Origin: DIGJ01 sp041739345
Lineage (GTDB): Bacteria > Bacillota > Clostridia > Lachnospirales > Lachnospiraceae
NCBI GenBank assembly: GCA_041739345.1
Contig: JBGSNZ010000026.1
Span: 42,249-106,248 of the forward strand
Direction of reading: 5' to 3'
Length of the DNA stretch: 64,000 nucleotides
Below, in pieces: positions 1 to 9,185 of this stretch. Under the pieces are notes generated by a model. The model did not search any database and was not told the origin of the DNA. It saw only the letters and a list, made by a program, of their open reading frames with translations. Within the stretch, counting starts at the first letter, position 1; each line of letters opens with the position of its first letter. The position numbers and the translations under genes are program-made.

Positions 1-146
1 TGACATTCTTTTGAGGCATATGATAAAAGTTCTGGATTCACTAATGACCCTGCATAAATAATAATATCTGCTTCTTGTAGCAGACGCATTCCTCGCACTG
101 TAATTAAATCTATCGCACCTGGACCTGCTCCCACAAAATAAACCAT
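1..146 (-). CDS. cbiF: Cobalt-precorrin-4 C11-methyltransferase (N-terminal 48 residues, cut by window edge)
   Basis: Only the N-terminus is present. It reads GAGPGAIDLITVRG near residues 6-19 and IIIYAGSLVNPEL near residues 29-41. This is the glycine-rich S-adenosylmethionine-binding start and the YAGSLV motif of the CbiF/CobM branch of tetrapyrrole methylases, which methylate C11 of the corrin ring. The ATG at 146 follows an AGGAGG-type ribosome site 6-7 bases upstream. It lies 43 bases after cbiD in the same direction, so it belongs to the B12 operon, which continues beyond the left edge. Assignment rests on motif and context; the catalytic remainder is not visible. Confidence 0.88.
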   Translation of the reverse strand, partial: MVYFVGAGPGAIDLITVRGMRLLQEADIIIYAGSLVNPELLSYASKEC

Positions 147-189
147 ATCGGCTCCTCCTAAATAAATTGTTCAAATTCTACTCCTTATT

Positions 190-1320
190 TCAACGATCTA
201 CTCTATCGTTTAATAACTCCGTCAGCAGTTTTTTTGCTCCACTACTCGCTCCAAGCTCTCCAAATTGATTATCATATACCACACATTCGATTTGGATTTT
301 TCCTGCCGCACGCTTTTTTAAATAGAATTCTATTTTTTCCATCAGTTGATCCATCGTCTTCGAAAGAAAATCATTCTCTTTTAGTATGTGAACCGCTTCC
401 GTCGTTGTAACACATTCCATAATCTGTTGTAATACTTCGATTGATGCACCTGCTTTGAGGCTTGCTGCCAAAATTAGTTCCATGCGACAATCGCCCTCGT
501 TCGAATGCGTATTCATGATGCCACCCGCTACTTTCACTAGCTTTCCAATATGACCAGTCACAAGCATTTTCTCAAATCCACATTGAATTGCCATATCAAT
601 TGTCTCGCCAATAAAATTGCTACATTTCACACTTTTATCAAGATCATAGTCGTAAGATTCCTTCATAAAATCAAGTCCGTAATTGCCAGGAGATACCGCT
701 ATCATTGTTTCGCAAGCCTCCTTATGTACATTTAATTCAACCTTTATGGTATCAAGAAGTGCCTGACTACTCATTGGTTCTACAATTCCACTTGTTCCAA
801 GGACAGAAATCCCACCTACGATGCCAAGCCTTGGATTAAATGTATGCATGCCAAGTGTTAGGCCATCAGGAATTGATATTTCTACAAGGAGCGTTCCCTT
901 AAAATCCGTTAGATGACATATTTCCAATACTTCTCTTGTTATCATCTGTCTTGGCACGCGATTGATTGCTGCATTACCAACCGGTTGATCCAGCCCTGGT
1001 TTTGTCACACGCCCCACACCAATGCCTCCCTCTGTGATAATGCAGGCTTCCTCTTTGGTATGATCCGTTGATTCCATTGTAACCTTGGCAAACACAAGAC
1101 ATCCTGTTGTGATATCCGGATCATCGCCACCATCTTTTCTTACTGCACAGCTGACACTTGTTTCCTGTCTGACCCGATCTAAAATCTGTGCATGATATGG
1201 AATCCCTTTCGGCGTCATAATCGTAATATTTTCTTTCTCTTTTCCAAGTAGGAGCATGTAAGCTGCTGCTTTTGCCGCTGCTGCTGCACAGCTTCCGGTT
1301 GTAAATCCGTATCTCATCAT
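190..1320 (-). CDS. cbiD: Cobalt-precorrin-5B (C1)-methyltransferase CbiD
   Basis: CbiD transfers a methyl group to C1 of cobalt-precorrin-5B in the anaerobic B12 pathway. The protein opens with MRYGFTTGSCAAAAAKAAA, the family's hallmark TTGSCAAAAAKAA start, and carries GIGVGRVTKPGL near residue 100 and VTGHIGKLVKVAGGIMNTHS in the middle. Length, about 376 residues, is normal. I start at the ATG at 1320 because GGGGAG lies 9 bases upstream; an in-frame ATG at 1329 directly abuts that site and is unlikely. It sits between cbiC and cbiF. No damage is visible. Confidence 0.96.
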   Translation of the reverse strand: MMRYGFTTGSCAAAAAKAAAYMLLLGKEKENITIMTPKGIPYHAQILDRVRQETSVSCAVRKDGGDDPDITTGCLVFAKVTMESTDHTKEEACIITEGGIGVGRVTKPGLDQPVGNAAINRVPRQMITREVLEICHLTDFKGTLLVEISIPDGLTLGMHTFNPRLGIVGGISVLGTSGIVEPMSSQALLDTIKVELNVHKEACETMIAVSPGNYGLDFMKESYDYDLDKSVKCSNFIGETIDMAIQCGFEKMLVTGHIGKLVKVAGGIMNTHSNEGDCRMELILAASLKAGASIEVLQQIMECVTTTEAVHILKENDFLSKTMDQLMEKIEFYLKKRAAGKIQIECVVYDNQFGELGASSGAKKLLTELLNDRVDR

Positions 1321-1355
1321 GTTCTCCATCTCCCCTTTTCGTAGAAATCGTTGTT

Positions 1356-2015
1356 TTATATTTGATAGAGAATTGCGTTGGATATAGCAGCGGCAATGTT
1401 ACTCCCGCCTTTTCTTCCTACATTTATGATATGTGGAATATCGGTTTCTAATATGAGTTCCTTCGCCGCTTCTACATTTACAAATCCAACCGGTACTCCG
1501 ATGATAAAGGATGGAATATATTCCTTCTTTTGATACATCTCATATAATTGAATCAATGCCGTTGGTGCATTTCCCACAGCAAAAATAACTGGTTTTTCTA
1601 ATTTTGAAGCCATTTCCATACTAATCGTTGCTCTTGTTACCTGACGTTTCTTTGCAATCCTAGCAACTTCTTCCTCTGCCATAAAGCAATGTGCACTTCC
1701 ACCAAATTCGGCCAGCTTTTTTTTATTAATTCCCGCAAGCGCCATATTTGTGTCTGTAACAATATCTGCGCCTTTTTTTATTAATTCTTTGGCGGCTGCC
1801 ACGGCGTTTTTGGAAAAAACTAATGTGTTTGCATAATCAAAGTCAGCGCTGGTATGAATCGCACGCTTCGTCACCAGTTCTTGGTCTTTTGGTAATGTAA
1901 TTCCTTTTTCGTTTAAGATTTCACTTATGATTTCAAAGCTTTTTTTTTCTATTTCTCCTGGTAATACATACTCTATTCGTTGCAACTCTTTATGACCTCC
2001 ACAAGCTTCTGGCAT
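1356..2015 (-). CDS. cbiC: Cobalt-precorrin-8 methylmutase CbiC
   Basis: CbiC moves the C11 methyl group to C12, producing cobyrinate. Family signs are the TSADFDYA stretch near residue 56, the KKGADIVTDTNMALAGI segment near residues 80-97, FAVGNAPTALIQLYEM and the GVPVGFVNVEAAKELI segment near the C-terminus. At 219 residues it is full length. The start has a GAGGTGG ribosome site 5 bases upstream. It lies 22 bases after cbiP and 35 before cbiD, so all are one transcript. Confidence 0.95.
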   Translation of the reverse strand: MPEACGGHKELQRIEYVLPGEIEKKSFEIISEILNEKGITLPKDQELVTKRAIHTSADFDYANTLVFSKNAVAAAKELIKKGADIVTDTNMALAGINKKKLAEFGGSAHCFMAEEEVARIAKKRQVTRATISMEMASKLEKPVIFAVGNAPTALIQLYEMYQKKEYIPSFIIGVPVGFVNVEAAKELILETDIPHIINVGRKGGSNIAAAISNAILYQI

Positions 2016-2037
2016 TTTCCACCTCGGTTCTATAAGA

Positions 2038-3531
2038 TTACATACCCATCATGTCATAGATTTGTTTCATATCTAGATGTTCACGCAGTATCTCTGCCAT
2101 TTTATTATATTGGGTCTCTTTATATGTATTGTGATCCATCCACTCACTACTGCTAATAGCAATCCCTTTTCTTTTTGCTAATTCCGAAACAATTAAAGGT
2201 GCAATTTCCCCGTTATCAAAAATCCCATGGACATAAGTACCATAAACCTCTTTGGAATAGGTGCCATCTTTCATTGCTTCTCCTGTTTTCGTATTTACTA
2301 TACTGCAAAAGGATTCAGAGCCTAAGCGTTTACTACACCCCATATGTATTTCATAGCCTGAAATCTTTTGATTCTTCAATATAGAAAAGATTCCCTCCAT
2401 CGCTTCAATCGTTCCTGAAATCTGATTCGTTGTCTTACTCACTTCCATTACGGTTCGAATCGGAAGTAGTTCCATTCCACGGATACTTCCTATTTCTTCT
2501 ATGCCAAGCGGATCCTCAATTGCTTCGCCCAGCATCTGATATCCGCCACAAATACCAAAGATTGGAACCTGACCTGCTACTTTTTTAATGGCCGCTTCTA
2601 TTCCATTTTGTCTCATCCACTTCAAATCCCCAATTGTATTCTTGCTCCCTGGCAAAATAATAAGATCTGCTCCCTTTAGTTCCTCTACGGAATCCATATA
2701 ACGGACGGATACTTCTTCTATTTGTTCAAAAACTGTGAAATCAGAGAAATTAGAAATTCTCGGAAATCGAATCACCGCGATATCAATAAGTGCTGACTTC
2801 TTTTTTTCAAAGCGTTCGGTCAGACTATCTTCATCTTCCACATTCACCTTCATATAAGGAATGACCCCGGTAACTGGAATCTTTACCCTTTCCTCTATCA
2901 TAGCAATTCCTGGGTCCAGAATTGATCTATCTCCCCTAAATTTATTAATGAGTAAACCTTTAATTCGCTTTTGTTCTTCTTCTTCTAATAGTGCTACTGT
3001 GCCATAAAGCTGTGCAAACACTCCGCCCCTATCTATATCTGCGACTAATAAAACAGGTGCATCCACCATCTTTGCCATTCCCATATTTACAATATCATTT
3101 TCTTTTAAATTAATTTCAGCCGGACTTCCTGCTCCCTCGATCACAATGATGTCTGCCATCTCTTCTAATTTGTGATAAGCATTCATAATATCTGGTATCA
3201 GCTTTGTTTTATAGGAAAAGTAGTCCGTTGCCTTCATATTTCCCATGACTTTTCCATTTACAATGATCTGTGAACCTGTATCATTGGTCGGTTTTAGCAA
3301 AATAGGATTCATAAAAACACTTGGTGTCACACCAGCTGCTTCTGCCTGCATGACCTGTGCCCGACCCATCTCTAATCCTTCCTCAGTAATAAAGGAATTG
3401 AGTGCCATGTTCTGTGATTTGAAAGGTACCACCTTGTAACCATCTTGTTTGAAAATTCTACAAAGTCCTGCCACCAGAAAGCTTTTTCCTGCACTCGACA
3501 TCGTACCCTGTATCATAATTGATTTTGCCAT
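2038..3531 (-). CDS. cbiP: Cobyric acid synthase CbiP (CobQ family)
   Basis: CbiP amidates four side chains of adenosyl-cobyrinic acid a,c-diamide using glutamine and ATP. The N-terminal ATPase-like domain begins IMIQGTMSSAGKSFLVAG (P-loop variant). The C-terminal class I glutaminase domain has IFGICGGYQMLG with the nucleophile Cys328 and GTYVHGIFDN with His435, both intact. The 497-residue length is typical. The GAGGAAGG ribosome site precedes ATG at 3531. It follows the transporter ATPase gene by 50 bases, a gap holding a weak hairpin (ATTTGACT/AGTCAAAT) with no clear terminator tract. Confidence 0.96.
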   Translation of the reverse strand: MAKSIMIQGTMSSAGKSFLVAGLCRIFKQDGYKVVPFKSQNMALNSFITEEGLEMGRAQVMQAEAAGVTPSVFMNPILLKPTNDTGSQIIVNGKVMGNMKATDYFSYKTKLIPDIMNAYHKLEEMADIIVIEGAGSPAEINLKENDIVNMGMAKMVDAPVLLVADIDRGGVFAQLYGTVALLEEEEQKRIKGLLINKFRGDRSILDPGIAMIEERVKIPVTGVIPYMKVNVEDEDSLTERFEKKKSALIDIAVIRFPRISNFSDFTVFEQIEEVSVRYMDSVEELKGADLIILPGSKNTIGDLKWMRQNGIEAAIKKVAGQVPIFGICGGYQMLGEAIEDPLGIEEIGSIRGMELLPIRTVMEVSKTTNQISGTIEAMEGIFSILKNQKISGYEIHMGCSKRLGSESFCSIVNTKTGEAMKDGTYSKEVYGTYVHGIFDNGEIAPLIVSELAKRKGIAISSSEWMDHNTYKETQYNKMAEILREHLDMKQIYDMMGM

Positions 3532-3581
3532 ATATGTTTTCCTTCCTCACAGACTATACTATATTTGACTCAAATATTTTT

Positions 3582-4718
3582 TTAGTCAAATATTTTCCCA
3601 TCCAACTCATCGATTGTATACACTTGTTTCAGTCCAGATTGTTCTGCTGTTTGTATTAATTCCAGATTACGCTCATTCATGGTTCCTGTTTGCTTTAAAC
3701 AGTTCAATATATAATCACAATTTCGAATAGCCACTTTTGCTTTTTCAAATACCGCATCTGAAATCGGTTCAAAGCTTTCCTCTATAATTACAGCATTGGC
3801 AAGATGTTTCGCAACCTGATAATCAATGTCATTCTTATGTAGAATCCCTGTGATAAATGGAATACCCTTTTGCTGCAATTTTCGATAAGTCATAATTCCA
3901 CTTCCACCACCAGCAATCACAAAAACTTTTGGAATTCCAAGCGTCTGATTCATTTCAAGACTGCCAAATAATGAATCATAACTGCCGTTATTCAGATTAT
4001 ATAATTCCTGAATAACCTCTTCTTTAAAAATATCTTCTGGTTTGCCATACTGAAACACTTTCCCGTCTTTTACGCACAATACATAGTCCGCAACTTTTTG
4101 CGCCAAATCAAGTTCATGTATGGACATAAACACCGCAATCTTCTTTTTATGCGCTAACTTTTTAATGATTTCCAACAGTTCTAATTTGTAGTAGATATCC
4201 AAAAAAGAGGTCGGCTCATCTAATACGATTAACTGTGGTTCCTGACAGATTGCTCTTGCTAAAAGCACACGCTGCCTTTGTCCATCACTAATTCTAGTAT
4301 AGTCACGATCCCTAAGTTTTGTAATATGAACCAGCTCCATTGCCTTATTTACTTTATTGTGATCCTCCTTGGTGAGGATTCCCATTCTGCCGGTATAAGG
4401 GTATCGACCAGTTGCAACAACATCCTTGCATGTCATCATTTCTGTTTTTATTTTCTCTGTAAAAACGATGGATGTTTTCGTAGAGAATTCCTGATTTGTC
4501 ATGTTTTTAATATCCGAAGAATCCATTAGAATGGTCCCTTTGATCTCTTTTAAATACTTCGTTATGGTTTTTAAAATCGTTGATTTACCGGCCCCATTCG
4601 GACCAATCATCGCTAGTATTTCACCCTTTTTTATATGAATATCCAGTTCTTCAATCAATGCCTTTCCCTGATATCCTACTGCAAGGTGATCTGTAAATAA
4701 GAAATAATCATTTTCCAT
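3582..4718 (-). CDS. Corrinoid/metal-chelate ABC importer ATPase with extra C-terminal domain
   Basis: The first 250 or so residues are an ABC ATPase of the BtuD/FecE type: Walker A GPNGAGKST, signature ISDGQRQRVLLARAI, Walker B LIVLDEPTSFLD and H-loop IHELD. Usual members stop near residue 260. This one continues for about 115 residues that begin KVFVIAGGGSGIMTYRKL, a glycine-rich Rossmann-like start, and include GILHKNDIDYQVA. I read the C-terminal part as an added nucleotide- or ligand-sensing domain; its function is unknown to me. ATG at 4718 is chosen because AGGTG lies about 9 bases upstream; the longer reading begins GTG at 4730. It overlaps the permease gene by 11 bases, so the two are translationally coupled. 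Confidence 0.9.
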   Translation of the reverse strand: MENDYFLFTDHLAVGYQGKALIEELDIHIKKGEILAMIGPNGAGKSTILKTITKYLKEIKGTILMDSSDIKNMTNQEFSTKTSIVFTEKIKTEMMTCKDVVATGRYPYTGRMGILTKEDHNKVNKAMELVHITKLRDRDYTRISDGQRQRVLLARAICQEPQLIVLDEPTSFLDIYYKLELLEIIKKLAHKKKIAVFMSIHELDLAQKVADYVLCVKDGKVFQYGKPEDIFKEEVIQELYNLNNGSYDSLFGSLEMNQTLGIPKVFVIAGGGSGIMTYRKLQQKGIPFITGILHKNDIDYQVAKHLANAVIIEESFEPISDAVFEKAKVAIRNCDYILNCLKQTGTMNERNLELIQTAEQSGLKQVYTIDELDGKIFD

Positions 4719-5733
4719 AAGGCGAATCACCTACCCTTCGAATCATCATCCAAATTACGACCGGCGCACCAAATATTGCGGTTACTGAACTAATACTAAG
4801 TTCTGTTGGCGAAAAAGCAGTCCTTGCTATTAAATCACATCCCATACAAAAGATTGCACCACCAAGAAAACTGATTGGTATTATAATAATTGGTTTTGAT
4901 GTATTTAAGAATCGTTTCATTAAATGTGGAACTGCAATTCCCACAAATGAAATCGGACCAGCAAATGCAGTTACACAGGCAGACAATATACTAGAACATA
5001 AAATAATCAGTATACGAAACCGTTTGATGTTTACACCCATATTTTGTGCATATGTCTCTCCCATCTGATATGCACCAATCGGCTTTGCTAACAAAAATAC
5101 GATAATTGTAGTGATTAAAATAATAATGGTCATGACACTTATATTTTCCCAGGAAATACCTGAAAATGTTCCTCGCGACCAATTATGGAGATTCACAATA
5201 TTAGAATCATCTGCAAAGGTAACTACAAAATCTGTAATAGCAGAGCAAATGTAACCAATCATAATTCCACTTACAATTAACATCGACATCTTCTCTACTT
5301 TTCCTGCCATGATAAGTACAAATTCCATCGAAATCAAAGAACCTGTGAAAGCTGCAATTACCAGCATTCCTGAATTTAATACAAACGATTCATTTAATGC
5401 AAAAACCATTAAAAGCGCAACGACCAGTTTGGCACCCGATGAAATACCTAGAATATAAGGGCCTGCAATCGGATTATGAAAAAACGTCTGCAATAAAAAT
5501 CCCGAAAGCGCCAATGCACCTCCTAGCACAATGCTTGCAATCACTCGTGGCAATCGAATTTTCCAGATAATATTAAAAGCTGTCTCATCTGCTGCATTTC
5601 CCATAAGTATTCGGATGATTTGCTTGGCCGATATCGTAACACTTCCAATTCCAATATTCAAAAACAGCAATAAAAGGAATACCGCTACTAAAAGAAGGAT
5701 TGCTATAAAATATCTTTGGTATTCTTTTTTCAT
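4708..5733 (-). CDS. Corrinoid/metal-chelate ABC importer permease (FecCD/BtuC family)
   Basis: This polytopic membrane protein of 341 residues has the FecCD/BtuC pattern: LPRVIASIVLGGALALSGFLLQ near residue 65, the conserved NPIAGPYILGISSGAK stretch, and GPISFVGIAVPHLMKRF near the C-terminus, which forms the ATPase contact helix. It would pair with the ATPase downstream and the lipoprotein upstream to import a cobalamin, cobinamide, siderophore or haem-like ligand. Location in a B12-riboswitch operon favours a corrinoid. The GGAGG ribosome site sits before ATG at 5733. There is a 15-base gap after the binding-protein gene. Confidence 0.93.
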   Translation of the reverse strand: MKKEYQRYFIAILLLVAVFLLLLFLNIGIGSVTISAKQIIRILMGNAADETAFNIIWKIRLPRVIASIVLGGALALSGFLLQTFFHNPIAGPYILGISSGAKLVVALLMVFALNESFVLNSGMLVIAAFTGSLISMEFVLIMAGKVEKMSMLIVSGIMIGYICSAITDFVVTFADDSNIVNLHNWSRGTFSGISWENISVMTIIILITTIIVFLLAKPIGAYQMGETYAQNMGVNIKRFRILIILCSSILSACVTAFAGPISFVGIAVPHLMKRFLNTSKPIIIIPISFLGGAIFCMGCDLIARTAFSPTELSISSVTAIFGAPVVIWMMIRRVGDSPYGK

Positions 5734-5748
5734 CCTGTTTCCTCCACT

Positions 5749-7302
5749 TTATTCAATATGATAAAAATAATTAAGATCCTTGCTTTCTCCACCAGAAAAA
5801 ATTTGATGCATTTCGTAAATAACCTGACCAAGTTTTGTTGTCTCCTGATAAAGATTCTGATTGGTACACCATACATTTCCCTCTTTCACTGCTTTAAGGT
5901 CTGCGAGTAAATGATTCTTTTCCATCAATTCATTCACAGATGAAATACCGCCGTCGATTGTTCCGTTATAAATAATAAAATCCGCATCCTTTACGGTCTC
6001 ATAGAATTTTTCCATCTCAAGCGTTGTGGCAGACATTGTCTCATTTTCCCCTATATCTTTAAAGATATAGGTTCCACCTGCAAGCTCAATCATTTTTGAA
6101 ATATAATCTTCTGGCTTTCTAGTCACTGCATATCCAGATGAACTAACGTAAAAGAATGCAACACTTTCTCCTCCTACCTGCTCCCCGGTATCTGAAATCA
6201 CCTCATTCATATAGGCTACCTGCTTCAAAAATTGTTCTTCTGCCAATGACTCTTTTCCTAGTAATGCAGCATAAGCTTTTATCCATTCCGTTCTTCCAAG
6301 TGGATGTTCTTCGTAGCTCGACCAATCCGTAAAAACAGGTATTCCCACTTCTTCCAATTTTTCCTTCACATCTGGAGTATGATTGATCATTGTTGATTCC
6401 ATTGCAAGACTACAGTCATTACTTAAAAGTAGCTCGTAATCTGGCTCACTGTATTTACCGGCGTAAAGGATAGAACCATCTTCCATTGCTTTTCTTGCAT
6501 TATCGTTATACCAGTCCGAAGCTTTCGCCCCAGATAATTTCACCGATGATAATCCATCTAATGCATCTAAAAGACTCATGGTCGATGTCGCTGCTATGTA
6601 GATATTAGAAGCAGGCTGTTGCAAAATCACAACATCAGACTGAAGTTTTTTTGGAACCAATTGATTTTTTGGTACTACAAGATATCTGCTTCCATCAATG
6701 ACACTAAGTAAAGAATATCCGCCTTGGTAGTTATCAATGCGAAACTTTGTTGCATAGGAAAGCTTTGTAGTATTTTGATACGCTAGCCTTTCCTCCTCAC
6801 TTACATCTAAATCCTGAATTTCGGTCTGTGCAATTACAGCTTGTTGTACTGTTCTTGTCGGCTTTTCCTCTTCTTTTAATTCTTTGTTTTTTTTATCATT
6901 ATCTACTTTTGTAATGGCACTCGTATCAAATGCAATGGAATATTCAATTTGGTGAGGTTCGCTCATCGCAACGGTTTGCGCTGTAAATTCAAGTGGTTCT
7001 TCTAAACTCTGAACTGGAATCTGAAAGGTAGAATTTCCTTCTTCGTTTGTTGGATAATAATATTCATCACCAATCCGCATAAAGTCATAATTTTTACTGC
7101 TCCATATAACGGTAGCTGTTACCGATTTTCCCTGCACATCAATCGTCATCGGAGATTCCACCGATGCCCTGCCAGAACCGCCCGACAATTCTGCTGCAAT
7201 TGTATAGGTTCCATCTTCTATTGCATCTGTTGTGTTATTACAGGATATCAGCATAATAAAGCTAAGTATTACTGCCGTTAGCAATGTAATTCTCTTTTTC
7301 AT
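5749..7302 (-). CDS. ABC importer binding lipoprotein with N-terminal NEAT-like domain
   Basis: The lipoprotein signal reads MKKRITLLTAVILSFIMLISC. The first 110 or so mature residues begin EDGTYTIAAEL and contain SSKNYDFMRIGDEYYY and FQIPVQSL, a beta-rich pattern resembling NEAT or iron-transport-associated domains. The remaining part, from about residue 205, is a TroA/BtuF-type helical-backbone binding protein (TSTMSLLDALDGL, YEEHPLGRTEWIKAYAALLGKE). It probably hands a corrinoid or other tetrapyrrole to the permease downstream. The start at 7302 is chosen because the reading from 7371 places non-signal residues before the lipoprotein signal and AGAAGAAG precedes this ATG. The NEAT-like label is by pattern only. 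A similar module ends the neighbouring CbiK. Confidence 0.85.
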   Translation of the reverse strand: MKKRITLLTAVILSFIMLISCNNTTDAIEDGTYTIAAELSGGSGRASVESPMTIDVQGKSVTATVIWSSKNYDFMRIGDEYYYPTNEEGNSTFQIPVQSLEEPLEFTAQTVAMSEPHQIEYSIAFDTSAITKVDNDKKNKELKEEEKPTRTVQQAVIAQTEIQDLDVSEEERLAYQNTTKLSYATKFRIDNYQGGYSLLSVIDGSRYLVVPKNQLVPKKLQSDVVILQQPASNIYIAATSTMSLLDALDGLSSVKLSGAKASDWYNDNARKAMEDGSILYAGKYSEPDYELLLSNDCSLAMESTMINHTPDVKEKLEEVGIPVFTDWSSYEEHPLGRTEWIKAYAALLGKESLAEEQFLKQVAYMNEVISDTGEQVGGESVAFFYVSSSGYAVTRKPEDYISKMIELAGGTYIFKDIGENETMSATTLEMEKFYETVKDADFIIYNGTIDGGISSVNELMEKNHLLADLKAVKEGNVWCTNQNLYQETTKLGQVIYEMHQIFSGGESKDLNYFYHIE

Positions 7303-7381
7303 TCTTCTTCTCATTTCTATGTAAATATAAAACGTAAATATAAAACTGCCCTTTGCAATGGCACAGACCACTAAATTCTTA

Positions 7382-8980
7382 CTATTTCATCTTCTTAGGA
7401 TTTGAGACCGAAACCTTATGATCATACCATACACCCTTTGTTCCAATAAGAGCTAAGTCAAACTCCTCACCAATGGCTGGGACTGGAATATCAAAACCAT
7501 ATACATCTTGCGTTGTGCCATCGCTATAAGTTACTGTATCTGTTGTAGGCTGTAAAAGTTTGGTTCCATCCTTTTGTTCATCTTGTGCCATTCCTTCATA
7601 GAGGTTTACAATTTTCTTAGATGGAAGACTAATATGAATTGTCATCTTTCCATTCTCAACTGTCAAAACTCCTTTGTTTTCATTTGCTTCATTTACATGA
7701 AACATGCTGCTGTCTGTATCAAAGTTTGCACTATAAGTTCCGTCTTCTAACGTTTCGGCAACAAAATCACCAGAAGTTAATACAGCATCACTTGCAATTG
7801 CTGCTGCAGTATGAGCTACATAAATACTCTGAATATCTGCAATTCTTCCAAGGCCTTCAATCTGTGTCTCAATGCTGTCAAATTCTTTGGATGCTTCAAA
7901 CTGACTCTTCCATGAATCAGCATCCTCTCCTGCCATATCATTATTCGCGTGATCACCTGCAACTACCATAAGGGGACGAAGAATTACTTTTTTATAACCC
8001 GACTCTTTTACCTTTTCAATCACTGCTTCACATGCAGTATCTTCTGGTTCCCCTTCAACTGTTCCGATAAATACATTTTCATAACCAAACTGTTCCATCT
8101 GTGTCTGCATCTGGTCATAGGTTACACTGGCTGTATGAGAAGTACCATGTCCCATAAATACAAATGCTACTCCATCTTCTTTTACTGCATCCAGACTGTC
8201 ATAACCTGCTGTAGCAACTGCTTCCTTTATAATCGCTTGTGTAGCTGCAGCTTTATCTTCGTTGATAGCAGTTGCATCCACACCAACTTCACCAAGCAGA
8301 GGTTCTGCTATTTTGACTGTTTCAAACTGATCCTGATAGCTTGCTACTGCTTGCGTAAGCTCATCATACTCAGCACCATGCATCAGATGGGTTGGCTGAA
8401 TCACGAGGTTTTTGACACCATTGTCAACTGCACGCTCTAAAGCTTGATCTATATTATCGATTTTTTCACTATCGCGCGACTGAACATGATTAATGATAAT
8501 CTGTGCGGTAAATGCCCGCCTTACAGACCAATCTGGATTGGCTTTTTGTAAAGCTTTCTCCACTCCACCGATATCTGTAGCACGACTATCATTAAAAGAA
8601 GTACCAAAGCTGACTACCAGAAGTTCATTTTCACCAATGTCATCTGCATTCAAAGGATCATCTACCGATGCATCACCCGTATCTCTTCCAAAGTAATCTG
8701 GATCTGCGTATTCACCAGCCACTAATTCTTTTTGTGCATCTGTTAATGCATCCCATGCTGCTTTTGCTTCTTTGCACTGTGTATCTGTATCGTCTGTTCT
8801 TTCTTGAACATAGATAGCATCAATCAAAGCTGCTACCTTGTCGGCTGCTTCCTGATCTGATAGTTGCGCCGCATCACTTTGTGTCTGTTTTGTCACGGTT
8901 GTCTGTGATGAACCGCATCCTATAAGTATTGCAGCTGCCATTGTACATACAATTAACAATGCTAATGTCTTTTTCTTCAT
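7382..8980 (-). CDS. cbiK: Exported lipoprotein sirohydrochlorin cobaltochelatase with C-terminal accessory domain
   Basis: CbiK inserts cobalt into sirohydrochlorin. Here the protein starts with a lipoprotein signal ending ILIGCG (Cys22), so it should be tethered outside the membrane. Residues 118-390 are the chelatase domain: LLVVSFGTSFNDSR, IQPTHLMHGAEYDEL (His198, His201) and FMGHGTSHTA (His278, His282), which supply candidate metal ligands. Residues 408-532 form an extra domain beginning EDGTYSANF with VSVSNP near the end; it resembles the N-terminal domain of the adjacent binding protein. Ordinary cytoplasmic CbiK is about 260-300 residues. Periplasmic CbiK forms are known from Desulfovibrio. 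It is the first gene after the riboswitch, with a GGAG ribosome site. Confidence 0.93.
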   Translation of the reverse strand: MKKKTLALLIVCTMAAAILIGCGSSQTTVTKQTQSDAAQLSDQEAADKVAALIDAIYVQERTDDTDTQCKEAKAAWDALTDAQKELVAGEYADPDYFGRDTGDASVDDPLNADDIGENELLVVSFGTSFNDSRATDIGGVEKALQKANPDWSVRRAFTAQIIINHVQSRDSEKIDNIDQALERAVDNGVKNLVIQPTHLMHGAEYDELTQAVASYQDQFETVKIAEPLLGEVGVDATAINEDKAAATQAIIKEAVATAGYDSLDAVKEDGVAFVFMGHGTSHTASVTYDQMQTQMEQFGYENVFIGTVEGEPEDTACEAVIEKVKESGYKKVILRPLMVVAGDHANNDMAGEDADSWKSQFEASKEFDSIETQIEGLGRIADIQSIYVAHTAAAIASDAVLTSGDFVAETLEDGTYSANFDTDSSMFHVNEANENKGVLTVENGKMTIHISLPSKKIVNLYEGMAQDEQKDGTKLLQPTTDTVTYSDGTTQDVYGFDIPVPAIGEEFDLALIGTKGVWYDHKVSVSNPKKMK

Positions 8981-9057
8981 AAATTTCTCCTTCTTTGTTT
9001 ACACAACTTTTATTTTTCTTTTCATATCATGAAAAAATGATACAAGGAGAAACCCAC

Positions 9058-9089
9058 ATAAAAAAACTCCGTTCAATAATGAACGGAGT
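9058..9089 (-). terminator. Riboswitch expression-platform terminator
   Basis: On the minus strand a 10-bp stem (ACTCCGTTCA pairing with TGAACGGAGT, loop of 4) is followed directly by a run of T residues. It lies between the cobalamin aptamer and cbiK, so it is the likely off-state terminator. Confidence 0.88.
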
Positions 9090-9185
9090 AAATGACCATA
9101 ATAAGAATAACTGGAAGCAAATACAATCCAGTCCTTATTAACAGTACGATCAATTACTCGTGATCTAGAATTTCTTCTTGTACTA

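Noticed and set aside
1121..1396. 91-codon minus-strand frame across the cbiC-cbiD junction
   Set aside because: It overlaps two firmly identified genes in another frame.
3532..3600. Terminator between the ATPase gene and cbiP
   Set aside because: The ATTTGACT/AGTCAAAT hairpin is weak, lies over the ATPase stop and upstream flow from cbiP's side gives no T tract; the genes appear to be one transcript.
7949..8440. 163-codon plus-strand frame
   Set aside because: It is antisense to cbiK, Cys- and Phe-rich by reverse-complement bias, and has no ribosome site.
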